The notes under the pieces were generated by a model. The model did no database searches and was not told where the DNA came from. It saw only the letters and a program-made list of their open reading frames with translations. A stretch of 23,839 nt of DNA from a virus. How positions within the stretch are numbered: position 1 is the stretch's first letter; the number at the start of each line of letters is the position of its first letter. Shown piece after piece: positions 9,901 to 17,209 of this stretch. Where the stretch lies: positions 1-23,839 of the IMG/VR virus record IMGVR_UViG_3300009428_000074; one strand, written 5' to 3'. A program made the position numbers and the translations under genes.

Positions 9901-12064
9901 CACTTCCCGCTCTCCCTCTGTCATCAAAATGAAGAATACCAAATTGATGGGTTGAACCAGATTTAAAACATCTATCGCCAAACATTTGATCATTGGCAAC
10001 CACAAAACAACCACCGGTAGATACATAAGAACCATTTCTTACAACATTACCTCCTCTTAGGTTAGCAAATTGTTGTGTCATTTTAATAAATTGCCCTCCA
10101 ATTGTTGGAGTAAATTGTGGAGGGTTACCAAAAATTAATGCATTAGTTTGACCCGCATTGTTCATTGACCCTTCAATTATATCGAATGTTGAGGCAATAC
10201 CCTTTGGCTCTATTAGTTCAGTTTCTTGATCCCCAAAAGTAAGTTTGTTTATACTGAATGTTACTTTCTCTAGTTTTATTCTAAACCTTAGTATACCTGT
10301 AGTATCTGATTCGGTTTGATTTTGTTGCATAGGGAAAGCAACTCCTTGACCTTTAAAGGATGCGTTCTCTTGATTAGAACTTGTTTGACCTCCAGTTCGC
10401 AAAACACTAAAGCCGGCCTCGCCAGACTGAGGGTCAAAACTTATAGGACGATTCTTTGCTATAGCGTTCCTTATCTTTTGTACAATAGTAACTCTATCGT
10501 CTCCGGCTGCAAGTTCAATTGTTTCTCTGAACTGAACCCCTGAACTTATAACGCGAATCCCTTTCTTTATCTTTCTAACGCCAATATCTTTTTCTTTTGT
10601 ATCTGAGGTTCCCTTTTGCACGACAAATCTTAGATTAGGAGGGCTATTTAAAACACCATTAGGGGCATTTATTTCTGTACCCCCAAGAAATCTGTCGGTT
10701 CTTAAACCTGCAAGGGCTTTTATTTCCTCTGGAAATGTTGTAGCAAGAGAATTATTTACATCGTTTCTTAACGATATAAAATTAGCACCCTCTACTGCTA
10801 AAAAATTATAGTCATTATTATTTCCTAAAGTATTTTTTATTATTACAGCACCGTCATTCCATGTAAAGGATAAAAACAATGTACTTGCTTCTGCTATGGG
10901 AAGGGTTAGAGCCGTCGTGTCTATTGTAAATTCGTTGTCTGTACCAGCATAAGCCTGTATCGTTATGTCATCAGTGGATGGCCTAGCGTTATAGTTAGGT
11001 AGCAGACTAATGTTTGTAGACGTAGGGTTATACCCTTCCGTATATCCTCCATAGTACAGCCTTCCGTTGGCTATAGCCTGAGAGTCAGCAACTTGGGGAA
11101 CATTGTCAAACACTTTGTCCTGGACAGTAGCACTAAGACCAATATAGTTAGTGTCATTTCTAAACCGAATAATGCTTTTTGTGGTACCGTTAATATTATC
11201 TATAGTATCTATTAAAAAGAAAGCCGCATCTCTGTCTCCAACTCTACCATAAATCTTAAGACGGCTTACATCAGCAACGCTATTAAGAACCCCAATATTT
11301 ATTTGATTGAAAAAGTTTTGTTGTCCCTGATTATTGAATCCATCCTTAAGTTGATTTGGCGCAACAGACAATTCAGAGTAAGGACTTAACGCACTCTGTT
11401 CCCCATCAAAATATTCATACTGATAAGCGAACTGAAAGTTCTTAGTGAAAATATCATTCTGTGGAAACGATGGATTGTTTTTAAACTCAAGAGTAGGCGG
11501 TGACAAAGGTGGTGCTTTGGCCGCTGTTATATATTGAAGTCTTTCTTGGACGGTTCCTGTGGTAAATTTTGTAGGATAACCACCAACCCCACTAACACTT
11601 TCCTCACAAAGAGTAGCGTTGATTTTTTTAGGGGCACTGCGTCCGTCGTTAAAGTAAATAAGTATATCGTTATTCGCTAACCTTATTAGATCCGCATCTA
11701 TAAACCCATCCTCGGAGAATTGAAGAATTGAGTTTCGAAATACTATGAATGTTTGTTTTGAGTTTTGATCGTATCTAAATATAGTATGATCTAGATTTGA
11801 ATTATAAACGAAGTAATATATTTGACTAGTGTTATCGTCAGCAACAACACCAATAGTTACACTGGTACCTGTGAGAGACGATCCATTTTGAATAGTACCT
11901 GATCTCAGAGTATTTCCCCAGGCGTTTTTAAGTACTAAAGAATCTTTCTCCACATCAACAGCAACCCTTACGTTTTGAGCGTCCGTCATCTCTGTCCTTT
12001 TGATTAGGCGCTCGTCGTCGTCTGTGTTGAGATACCTAGGTAGTAACTTATTTATTCTTGGCAT
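6998..12064 (-). CDS. Very large tail nozzle / 'muzzle' (stabilisation) protein
   Basis: At 1688 residues this is the largest complete gene here. It starts 2 nt after the stop of a neck-protein gene and precedes the internal virion genes, the place of T7 gp12 and of the crAss-like muzzle protein. The N-terminal part carries motifs I associate with that Bacteroidetes-phage family: YYFVYNSN (83-90), NDGRSAPKKIN (139-149), a proline patch APPLSPP (184-190) and YFDGEQSALSPYS (218-230). The rest is rich in Thr, Ser, Asn and short beta-strand patterns, consistent with a beta-propeller nozzle carrying inserted domains. It is about twice the length of T7 gp12 (roughly 800 residues), so extra domains are expected. 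No signal peptide is seen. Family assignment is from remembered motifs plus gene order; a role as the distal tail channel is inferred. Confidence 0.8.
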   Translation of the reverse strand: MPRINKLLPRYLNTDDDERLIKRTEMTDAQNVRVAVDVEKDSLVLKNAWGNTLRSGTIQNGSSLTGTSVTIGVVADDNTSQIYYFVYNSNLDHTIFRYDQNSKQTFIVFRNSILQFSEDGFIDADLIRLANNDILIYFNDGRSAPKKINATLCEESVSGVGGYPTKFTTGTVQERLQYITAAKAPPLSPPTLEFKNNPSFPQNDIFTKNFQFAYQYEYFDGEQSALSPYSELSVAPNQLKDGFNNQGQQNFFNQINIGVLNSVADVSRLKIYGRVGDRDAAFFLIDTIDNINGTTKSIIRFRNDTNYIGLSATVQDKVFDNVPQVADSQAIANGRLYYGGYTEGYNPTSTNISLLPNYNARPSTDDITIQAYAGTDNEFTIDTTALTLPIAEASTLFLSFTWNDGAVIIKNTLGNNNDYNFLAVEGANFISLRNDVNNSLATTFPEEIKALAGLRTDRFLGGTEINAPNGVLNSPPNLRFVVQKGTSDTKEKDIGVRKIKKGIRVISSGVQFRETIELAAGDDRVTIVQKIRNAIAKNRPISFDPQSGEAGFSVLRTGGQTSSNQENASFKGQGVAFPMQQNQTESDTTGILRFRIKLEKVTFSINKLTFGDQETELIEPKGIASTFDIIEGSMNNAGQTNALIFGNPPQFTPTIGGQFIKMTQQFANLRGGNVVRNGSYVSTGGCFVVANDQMFGDRCFKSGSTHQFGILHFDDRGRAGSVEPISNEVFVDHTNNRASEDDNDGFANVVARLINPAPYWASTYSIVYAGQGSIINKVQYTIGGAYVATNDNSNEGSFGATKSIYLSLNTLQSKANSYDNQMGAQINYGYASGDILRIVQYGSSPVEKSTKEWRVSKVVSLLADPLTNPLLDQSSKAAIENTTGDFLVIEDNGTLGFNYNSISKNSSNWDKECLIEVYRPSKAFEDLFYYEIGVNGTVDSSQSYSTQRSSTTTSIKLISPPSVGDGKSFQFFSSEQLYKGDVIANGGNEITVGNVSEDTSETGFLYECYGVSNFNWATDTAISMTVTNPDAVLSFSQGDSYFRLRTLFTGSAPTAGDTWKNIATAFSQNSIVEFIEDPRVSDFFPSNFTSLGRRFAYLPNERRIKRFGSLTWSDTFDIDSLTLGLSSFNITQINYVNLSYDYGSIKALVSYNQIMYVIHERRAGIVPVDRNLLTAPAGDTLTATNKVVGPVKYYAAEYGCNDNAESVATYRGSVFFVDAKAGKVCKINFDTGIQVVSEQLMDSFFKSKMFSSSASAMNRKYIGGMDRENNEYIISSPALSTSTITIVDNLTSELSATTVTGLGRTNAGGTTIEVTPVYNNELTFDWSSDPRDFSVSQDKADKSGEALLIVNQLTNTPIVAIAEDLEPAQNSSASLNTAIELPLLTSSFSAFTPGEFNQQTGAVSISASSASSSGTITNTAETLPAFTVAYDVRSDFWSTRYSYIAEQLTGLSDRLYTFKDGQIYEHEPTAARNTFYGVASPSIVEVVSNYNPSMVKVYEAVSLEGNNKDWSAEITNTDQTSALANSIWQEKEGFYYAPIHQDSNNTVSYTATADITKVNGTSEVFSLGVVDSTSTNVITFKNAINNMSFPLGNSTALFKVDTSSKALVPLVLFASSVSGRTTLVCNGTVSGVIQNDTIVLIGNSPIEGDSIRDYYLKAKFSNSITTPHELYAINFIYSKSNLHNQQGQ

Positions 12065-12066
12065 GG

Positions 12067-12810
12067 TTAAGATTTAGGACTAAGAACAAAGTTTTGCCTG
12101 CTCACACTAAGTGCATCAAACTTATTGAATGACTTCATGCGTGAATTCGCTAATCTTCTTTCGTTGAAATATTCTGCACGTGCGCGTTGTTTCTCTCCTA
12201 ATGGTACGCTAGATTTTCTCTCTATAATCTTTAAATATATATAGGCTCTCAATGCCTGCTCTGCCATTACTGGCACACAAGGGTTTTGTGATTTAGCCTC
12301 ATCTGATATATACTCTAAGACCACCTTGGTTGTTGATGAAATAGCAGATATCTCTATACGATTTTCATTAAGATTTATTCTGTACTCCCCGGCACCTTGT
12401 CCTCCCCCCATTCCATATAATCTACCCTGAGTAGACTCATACATGAAGTTCTGGAAAACATAAGAGTCAAATCCTAAAAGATAATTCGGCATTGTTTCTG
12501 CCGGCTGGTTATTTAATAGGTTCATGTTTGGGTTATTGGCAAACACATAGACTAAGCCATCTGCTCCTAACTGTCCCAGTTTTACCATGTCAACATAATC
12601 ACAGGGAAGTTCTACCGTTCCCAGGTTTTCGTTTACATCTAATATTTCTGTCTTGATATTATGACTTATGTCAAACCCGAACTCTCGAATACCACGTAAC
12701 GCATACTGGCGTACCATGTAATCGGCAGGTGTTGCTCCATAGTCATCATCATCAATGCTCATTATGTAATCATTGACAACGTAATCCAGGGCTATGTAAT
12801 TCTGACTCAT
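12067..12810 (-). CDS. Neck / tail tubular (ring) protein, T7 gp11 position
   Basis: This 247-residue protein has the mixed helix and strand pattern of podovirus head-to-tail adaptor proteins: an N-terminal helical segment (residues about 1-45, including RQYALRGIREFGFDI), a central beta region with Gly-rich loops (GMGGGQGAG, about 133-141), then helices (EQALRAYIYLKIIERK) typical of the gp11/gp4-like tail tubular fold. Its ATG shares one base with the upstream stop codon (TAATG), so the two neck genes are translationally coupled, and the nozzle gene follows after 2 nt. It probably forms one ring between portal and nozzle. The assignment rests on synteny and fold-like pattern, not on a clear signature. 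Confidence 0.72.
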   Translation of the reverse strand: MSQNYIALDYVVNDYIMSIDDDDYGATPADYMVRQYALRGIREFGFDISHNIKTEILDVNENLGTVELPCDYVDMVKLGQLGADGLVYVFANNPNMNLLNNQPAETMPNYLLGFDSYVFQNFMYESTQGRLYGMGGGQGAGEYRINLNENRIEISAISSTTKVVLEYISDEAKSQNPCVPVMAEQALRAYIYLKIIERKSSVPLGEKQRARAEYFNERRLANSRMKSFNKFDALSVSRQNFVLSPKS

Positions 12811-13562
12811 TAAGAATTATTTTCTTTAGTTACTTCATTGCTTGCATACGAGTAAACATCTTTATCTCTAAGATTAACTCCTACTAATACTAGAACCTCT
12901 TCAACCAACTCAGCAAAATATTGCTCTGGTAATTCAAAGTCTACACTTGTTGAAGCGTCATATAACTCTACCCCTGCTACAACCGTTGTATAACCAAACT
13001 TTGGTGACGAAGGTGTTTGTGCTTGAGTCGTTGGAACTAGTCCTTCAGGTAACTTATAGTACCGTAAAATTATCTTATTAATGCTGGTGTTTACATTAGG
13101 AAAAACCTCTATGCTTGTAGCGATTAATGCTACAGGGGCAGAGTTTGAAGGAGCGGAAAGATCGCTGTTGAGTATTCTATCAATGTGGTCTTCATTGTAA
13201 ACCAATTGAACTTGTTCCTGCTCTTCTACCCCTAGTATTTTTTTACCTATTGTGTTTATGGAAATAACCCTAGCAAGATCTAAAGGTTTAGTCACAGCGC
13301 CTGCGGTCAGGTTTAGTGTGACTTTTTTAGAAAAAACAGATAGGTCCTCTAGGACTGTCTTTGATCTAGAAAATATTCTAGGCCCATCTATATTAGATCT
13401 GCGTAATCTATTACCCATACTAATCTCTCCAAACAAACGATTGAACACGTTCATCTGTGCGACACCAGCGAACTGGTTAAATATTGCAGGGGTGACGAAA
13501 CCTCGCTGATCTTTGTTTGCTATATTCTTTACTGCGTCGAAAACTCTTTGTACACTTGCCAT
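12810..13562 (-). CDS. Head-tail adaptor / ring protein
   Basis: This 250-residue protein starts with MASVQRVFDAVKNIANKDQR and continues through a region (GFVTPAIFNQFAGVAQMNVF) that I recall from structural proteins of Bacteroidetes podoviruses and crAss-like phages. The first 70 residues look helical; residues about 75-200 are beta-rich; the last 40 (ELPEQYFAELVEEVLVLVGVNL) form an amphipathic helix. It has a putative promoter with box TATATTTG 19 nt before the start and follows a terminator hairpin, so the neck-nozzle-internal virion block may be its own transcription unit. The downstream neck gene overlaps by one base. A ring role between portal and nozzle is inferred from its place between capsid and nozzle genes. 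Confidence 0.7.
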   Translation of the reverse strand: MASVQRVFDAVKNIANKDQRGFVTPAIFNQFAGVAQMNVFNRLFGEISMGNRLRRSNIDGPRIFSRSKTVLEDLSVFSKKVTLNLTAGAVTKPLDLARVISINTIGKKILGVEEQEQVQLVYNEDHIDRILNSDLSAPSNSAPVALIATSIEVFPNVNTSINKIILRYYKLPEGLVPTTQAQTPSSPKFGYTTVVAGVELYDASTSVDFELPEQYFAELVEEVLVLVGVNLRDKDVYSYASNEVTKENNS

Positions 13563-13581
13563 AATCTGTTAGGCGTTTTAG

Positions 13582-13589
13582 CAAATATA
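13582..13589 (-). promoter_or_regulatory. Putative Bacteroidetes-type -7 box for the neck/nozzle operon
   Basis: The minus strand reads CGTATATTTG, matching the Bacteroidetes -7 consensus TAnnTTTG, 19 nt before the start codon and just past the terminator hairpin. No TTTG or TTG lies at the usual 17-23 nt upstream distance. One of five similarly placed boxes. Confidence 0.5.
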
Positions 13590-13624
13590 CGAAAATAACA
13601 AAGGGGGTTCTTGCGAGACCCCCT
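13590..13624 (-). terminator. Rho-independent terminator after the 273-residue gene
   Basis: A seven-pair stem (13602-13608 with 13618-13624, AGGGGGT/ACCCCCT) with a nine-base loop is followed on the minus strand by the T-rich tail TTGTTATTTT. This is the expected form for ending the transcript that carries the 273-residue gene. Confidence 0.75.
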
Positions 13625-13627
13625 CTG

Positions 13628-13684
13628 GTAGGAACGTGGAAAACCAAATCCTTATACGTCCACTAAATTTACATGTAGTCCTAC
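13628..13684 (-). other. Possible structured 3' untranslated RNA element
   Basis: Nested inverted repeats lie between the stop codon of the 273-residue gene and its terminator: an outer six-pair stem (13628-13633 with 13679-13684, GTAGGA/TCCTAC) and an inner five-pair stem (13636-13640 with 13659-13663, GTGGA/TCCAC). The stems are short, so chance is possible. Confidence 0.3.
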
Positions 13685-13688
13685 AAAC

Positions 13689-14510
13689 TTAGGCCATTTT
13701 TTCTAGTCTGGCAAGTACTTCTTCATACAAAGTCGCACCCTTTTCTGTCAGACAAAACATTACTAAAACGTCAATTGGATCTTGACCAGGAGGAACTGAA
13801 AGAATTAAGTTACCGCTGTCGAACCAATACGCTCCGTCGTTTTTCATTTTGATTATTTGAAAATCTTTTGATTGAATAATCGCAGATCGAACCTTAACCC
13901 TAGGATCATCAAACATTCTGATAAAAGCGTCAGGACTACTCTTCGCCTCTCTAAGAAGTTCTCTCCTTATCTCTAGAGTCTTTTGCTCTATGTTAATATT
14001 TAAGGCAACAGCAACCGCTAGAATCTCATCAAGTTCTTTTGTACGAACTAACGCTACAGCGTCATGAACTAAGAACTCTTTATTGACCTCTGCCTCCGTA
14101 TTCCTGGTGTTATCAACAATGCGAAACAAGCCTCCTCCGTTACCTATGTTAGAAGAGTGTGCATATAGGAACTCTCTGAGGTTAGCCTTTTCTTCTGGGA
14201 CGCTTAATAAACCATCCCTAAATACTACATGAGAGCGAACAGATGATGTGCTTTGCTCATCCTTAAAAATACTAGTTTCTCCTGGACAATAACGAATCTG
14301 TCTTACTTTTTTTGTGACCTTATCGTATACAGGGATTTCGGATTTTATTTTACAGATAATGCCTCCACCTTTAACGATCTCAAAGACCACTGTTTCATCT
14401 CTTGTTCTTTCTTTTTTAATTGGGGAGTATCGACCTTTTGAGGTCTGAGGCGCTGGGGCCTTTATTGTTCTTGGCGCAGCAGGTGCGCTTTTTGTTTTTT
14501 CTTGTGACAT
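13689..14510 (-). CDS. Putative virion-associated protein encoded after the capsid gene
   Basis: This 273-residue protein is encoded between the major capsid gene and the neck genes. Residues 1 to about 37 are Pro/Ala/Lys-rich and probably disordered. A beta-rich segment follows (VVFEIVKGGGIICKI, then a second set of strands), with FRDGLLSVP near residue 97 and a helical region around residues 155-190. It ends in a short helix (LYEEVLARLEKMA). No enzymatic motif is visible. Location suggests an auxiliary capsid (decoration or head-completion) protein, comparable in place to crAss-like auxiliary capsid proteins, but I cannot confirm homology. It is framed by a GC-rich hairpin upstream and a terminator downstream. 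Base and codon use match its neighbours. Confidence 0.7.
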   Translation of the reverse strand: MSQEKTKSAPAAPRTIKAPAPQTSKGRYSPIKKERTRDETVVFEIVKGGGIICKIKSEIPVYDKVTKKVRQIRYCPGETSIFKDEQSTSSVRSHVVFRDGLLSVPEEKANLREFLYAHSSNIGNGGGLFRIVDNTRNTEAEVNKEFLVHDAVALVRTKELDEILAVAVALNINIEQKTLEIRRELLREAKSSPDAFIRMFDDPRVKVRSAIIQSKDFQIIKMKNDGAYWFDSGNLILSVPPGQDPIDVLVMFCLTEKGATLYEEVLARLEKMA

Positions 14511-14545
14511 AATTGAATATAATTAATAAGTTTATTTGGGAGTGA

Positions 14546-14566
14546 GGAGGGGGCAGAACCCCCTCC
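14546..14566 (-). terminator. Strong hairpin after the major capsid gene, without U-tract
   Basis: A perfect eight-pair stem (14546-14553 GGAGGGGG with 14559-14566 CCCCCTCC) and five-base loop lies 23 nt past the capsid stop codon. On the minus strand it is followed by TCACTCCCAAAT, not a T run, so it may be a partial terminator, an mRNA-stabilising 3' structure or a processing site rather than a full stop. Confidence 0.55.
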
Positions 14567-14589
14567 GTTCCCTAAGAATCAATAAGTGA

Positions 14590-15975
14590 TTACTTAATTA
14601 AGATATGCTGGTTAGCAGCACGAGTAACTAGAGTACACTCAGAACGATAGTTAAATTGAAGGTCGTCAGTATTTGTATTATTGACACCTAAAATAGAACC
14701 AGTCATCCAGTGCTCCATCTCACGGCTATATCCGTTTGTATCCTTGTAGTTAAGTTCCAAAGCAGCAGCACGATCGCCAGTCTTTGGATCTACAACCGTA
14801 GTCAAAGGAATCATAGCACCTCTGTACTTAGCATCCGCAGCACCTAACAAAGTAGGATCGTTAAGAAGTTTCCAAGAATGCTTGTGGAAAGTATACCCTC
14901 CACGAATAAACGATTGGAATCCTAACTCAGCACCACGACCACCAAAAGCACTAATGCCATTAGTTCCGTCTCCGAATCCAGCAGCACCATTCATAGTTGC
15001 TACCATGTCATCAATTGCTAGACCTTGTGTAGTATTAACATACATAGCGTACTCAGGAGCAGCGCCTTGCTTGTCAAGTTCTGCGATAAGAACATCTAAC
15101 TCGTCGAATCCGTCGATCTGTCCGTCATGAACAATACCTCTGTTTTCGATAGCAGAGAAGTAACCCTCACCACCTGTGATAGTAGAAACATTTGCATTTA
15201 AGTTAGCAGCGTTTCCAATCTTCTCACCGAGAAGCATCATCATTTCACGCTTGTCTAAGAAACGAGCACGAGTGTCCATCTCTCCTTTAACATACCATCT
15301 GTAGTCTCCGTTACCTACGTTGATCCAACCAATGTTAGTTGCTTGAGAACCTGTAACCTTGAATACTTCCTTTATAATGTTATAAGGGTTAGTACGCTTG
15401 ATTACGTTACTCTCTAAGTAACCTTTGTTTTGATCAGTTCCTTGTCCGAACAAGTTACCAATAACAGGAATCTCAACAGTTGCAGTACTTCCTGAACCAG
15501 TAAGTCCTGTAGTTGCTAATGATTCAAATGTATAAGTCGCAGTCGCTGTTAAGCCAATCTCTCCTGTTGGGGAAATAGCAGCAACGATAAAACGATCCTG
15601 GCCCTCTATAAGTACTACGTCATTTAAACGAAGAACTGAAGCGTCAGTTGTTGCTTTAGTAGCGATAACACTTGTTGCAGCGACGGCAGCAGTGGCTGTT
15701 GGAGTAACTTTTGCAGTTGAATGCAATCTAGTCTCTTCCCAGTACTGAACTTCGTCAGCCGTTCCAGATGCTCTGATAGCACCGGTTAAGGATAAAAATC
15801 CTGTTAAGCCACCAGAGATTTGCTGGTAACCATAAGTTTTGACTAACTGATCCCTGTTATCAGGAGCGTTAATCTCGTTAATGAAATCTCCTAAAGAAGA
15901 GTATTTCGCTGGATCCAATTGTCTAAAGACAGCAGGCTTGTTGTCATTAAAAACTGGAGGAAATGTATTTGCCAT
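14590..15975 (-). CDS. Major capsid protein (HK97-fold expected)
   Basis: This 461-residue protein is encoded directly after the scaffold-like gene (18 nt gap) and before the neck genes, the standard capsid position. The N-terminal arm (residues 1-90) contains a helical patch with WEETRLHS. Residues about 90-170 are an Ala/Thr/Val-rich beta segment that could be an inserted domain. The middle carries a charged stretch (DTRARFLDKREMMMLLGEK) typical of a long spine helix. The C-terminal third has MYVNTTQG and REMEHWMTGS, and ends in beta-strands (FNYRSECTLVTRAANQHILIK region). Wording and length resemble capsid proteins of Bacteroidetes podoviruses including crAss-like phages, from memory. No separate promoter is seen, so it should be transcribed with the scaffold gene; a strong hairpin follows. 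A capsid role is well supported by context. Confidence 0.85.
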   Translation of the reverse strand: MANTFPPVFNDNKPAVFRQLDPAKYSSLGDFINEINAPDNRDQLVKTYGYQQISGGLTGFLSLTGAIRASGTADEVQYWEETRLHSTAKVTPTATAAVAATSVIATKATTDASVLRLNDVVLIEGQDRFIVAAISPTGEIGLTATATYTFESLATTGLTGSGSTATVEIPVIGNLFGQGTDQNKGYLESNVIKRTNPYNIIKEVFKVTGSQATNIGWINVGNGDYRWYVKGEMDTRARFLDKREMMMLLGEKIGNAANLNANVSTITGGEGYFSAIENRGIVHDGQIDGFDELDVLIAELDKQGAAPEYAMYVNTTQGLAIDDMVATMNGAAGFGDGTNGISAFGGRGAELGFQSFIRGGYTFHKHSWKLLNDPTLLGAADAKYRGAMIPLTTVVDPKTGDRAAALELNYKDTNGYSREMEHWMTGSILGVNNTNTDDLQFNYRSECTLVTRAANQHILIK

Positions 15976-15993
15976 TATAGTTTATTTTGAAAT

Positions 15994-17127
15994 TTATATA
16001 TTCTTTAAAAATGGTTGTCGCCTTCCTAGTGCATCAAGCACCTGGTTAGCAACTGAGTTGTTCCGAGGTTGTACCGGTGCCGCTGGTCCGCTCGCGTCAA
16101 TGTTGGCAGCCTTTTCGACTATCCCCCTTTGACCATCGCTCATCCCTTGTCGATACACATTCTCTATAATACTAGGCAGGTTGTCTGTAACAGTCCTGTG
16201 CATATTCCAGAGGTCGTGATCCCAAGAGCCACCGTCATCTACGTACTTCTCAAAGTACTCATTCATGTTAGTGTTAGACTTGTTTAAATCATTTCGATAT
16301 GTCTCAGATACACCATAGTGAAACTCTTTTCCACTAGGCAGGTCAAAAGATATTTTATCTAATCCTGCAAGCGAGCGTCCGCTATCTTGTATCCATGGCG
16401 TATCAAATGGATTACCACCATCTTCACTTCCATCATTATTCGCTTCAACAGCCGGGCTAACATACTCACTACGGAGTGTGTCAATAGACTGTCTGGCTTT
16501 TTGTGCGTCAATCTTCAGTTGCAATTTTGAAACCTTTGTCTCCTCTTCACTATATAATGCATCATCTACTTTGTACTTGGAGTTGATTAATGTATCAACT
16601 TCATCGTTACCTAAAGAAGGATATTCACTTGCAAGGTGGACTCGCATTACAGTACGGTCATCCATTTCGGACGGCTCTAAGGACTGATAGCGAAACCAAT
16701 CTTCTGGGTTTCTTCCTGTCTTCTCTACAAAATCAGCAATTACTTGGATTCGAGGATCTAGATTTGACGCTTCCTCTGCTACTTGGCTAGACTCTTGTAC
16801 AGCGGGCGATCCCATTTCGGGAGAACCAAGGCTGTCTAAAAAATCTAACTTCGAAACAGATTGTTCGTTTGTCATAGAACTTCCGCTTTCTACCTGAGGT
16901 TGTGGTTGTTGTGCCACTTGCTCTTGTACAGGCGCGGGTTCCTGCGTTGCTTGCTCAACCGGTGCCGCTGTTTGTGGAGCGGGTTCGGCTGGTGTATTAT
17001 TTGGAGAAACTTCTGCTGCTTGTGGAGCAGGAGCCTCCAGTGCTCTGCCCATCCCTTCAGGTGGACCACTCATTATTTCGAAACCAGCATCTTTAACTGC
17101 TTGTTCCATGTTGCCTTCTGTACTCAT
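15994..17127 (-). CDS. Capsid scaffolding protein
   Basis: This 377-residue acidic protein precedes the capsid gene by 18 nt. Residues about 28-85 are Pro/Gln/Ala/Glu-rich and disordered; residues about 125-215 are acidic and helical, with FVEKTGRNPEDWFRYQ and a coiled-coil-like segment (SKLQLKIDAQKAR); the basic C-terminus (residues about 350-377, with ALGRRQPFLKN) could dock onto the capsid shell. This disordered N-terminus, acidic helical middle and short basic tail, immediately upstream of the capsid gene, is the usual form of podovirus scaffolds such as T7 gp9. Its putative promoter box TAGATTTG lies 27 nt before the start and is packed against the promoter of the divergent plus-strand gene. 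No portal gene is seen upstream, unlike in T7. Confidence 0.8.
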   Translation of the reverse strand: MSTEGNMEQAVKDAGFEIMSGPPEGMGRALEAPAPQAAEVSPNNTPAEPAPQTAAPVEQATQEPAPVQEQVAQQPQPQVESGSSMTNEQSVSKLDFLDSLGSPEMGSPAVQESSQVAEEASNLDPRIQVIADFVEKTGRNPEDWFRYQSLEPSEMDDRTVMRVHLASEYPSLGNDEVDTLINSKYKVDDALYSEEETKVSKLQLKIDAQKARQSIDTLRSEYVSPAVEANNDGSEDGGNPFDTPWIQDSGRSLAGLDKISFDLPSGKEFHYGVSETYRNDLNKSNTNMNEYFEKYVDDGGSWDHDLWNMHRTVTDNLPSIIENVYRQGMSDGQRGIVEKAANIDASGPAAPVQPRNNSVANQVLDALGRRQPFLKNI

Positions 17128-17154
17128 CTCAATTAAATTTTATAGTTGTTCTTG

Positions 17155-17162
17155 CAAATCTA
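17155..17162 (-). promoter_or_regulatory. Putative -7 box for the scaffold-capsid operon
   Basis: The minus strand reads TAGATTTG, a match to TAnnTTTG, 27 nt before the scaffold start. No -33 motif sits at the usual distance. The box lies inside the spacer of the divergent plus-strand promoter, so the two cannot be occupied at once. Confidence 0.5.
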
Positions 17163-17182
17163 AAATATTATTCTTAGGTTTG
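17155..17182. repeat. Inverted repeat in the divergent promoter region
   Basis: CAAATCTAA (17155-17163) and TTAGGTTTG (17174-17182) are inverted copies matching at 8 of 9 positions around a 10-nt AT-rich centre. The arms contain the two outward-facing -7 boxes, so the symmetry may only reflect two promoters, or may be an operator covering both. Confidence 0.6.
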
Positions 17183-17209
17183 GAGGAGTGAAACCAAATC
17201 TTTAATAAA

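Larger units (their letters stand above)
17152..17182 (+). promoter_or_regulatory. Full Bacteroidetes-type promoter for the secreted-protein gene
   Basis: TTG at 17152-17154, a 20-nt spacer and TAGGTTTG at 17175-17182 match the Bacteroidetes primary sigma consensus (TTG or TTTG, 17-23 nt, TAnnTTTG). The start codon lies 27 nt downstream. The -33 element directly abuts the opposing -7 box of the scaffold promoter. Confidence 0.65.

Noticed and set aside
16861-17136. Plus-strand frames opposite the N-terminus of the scaffold gene, rich in Cys and Leu.
   Set aside because: The composition is what the complement of a Pro/Gln/Ala-rich coding region gives; no start signal or family match.
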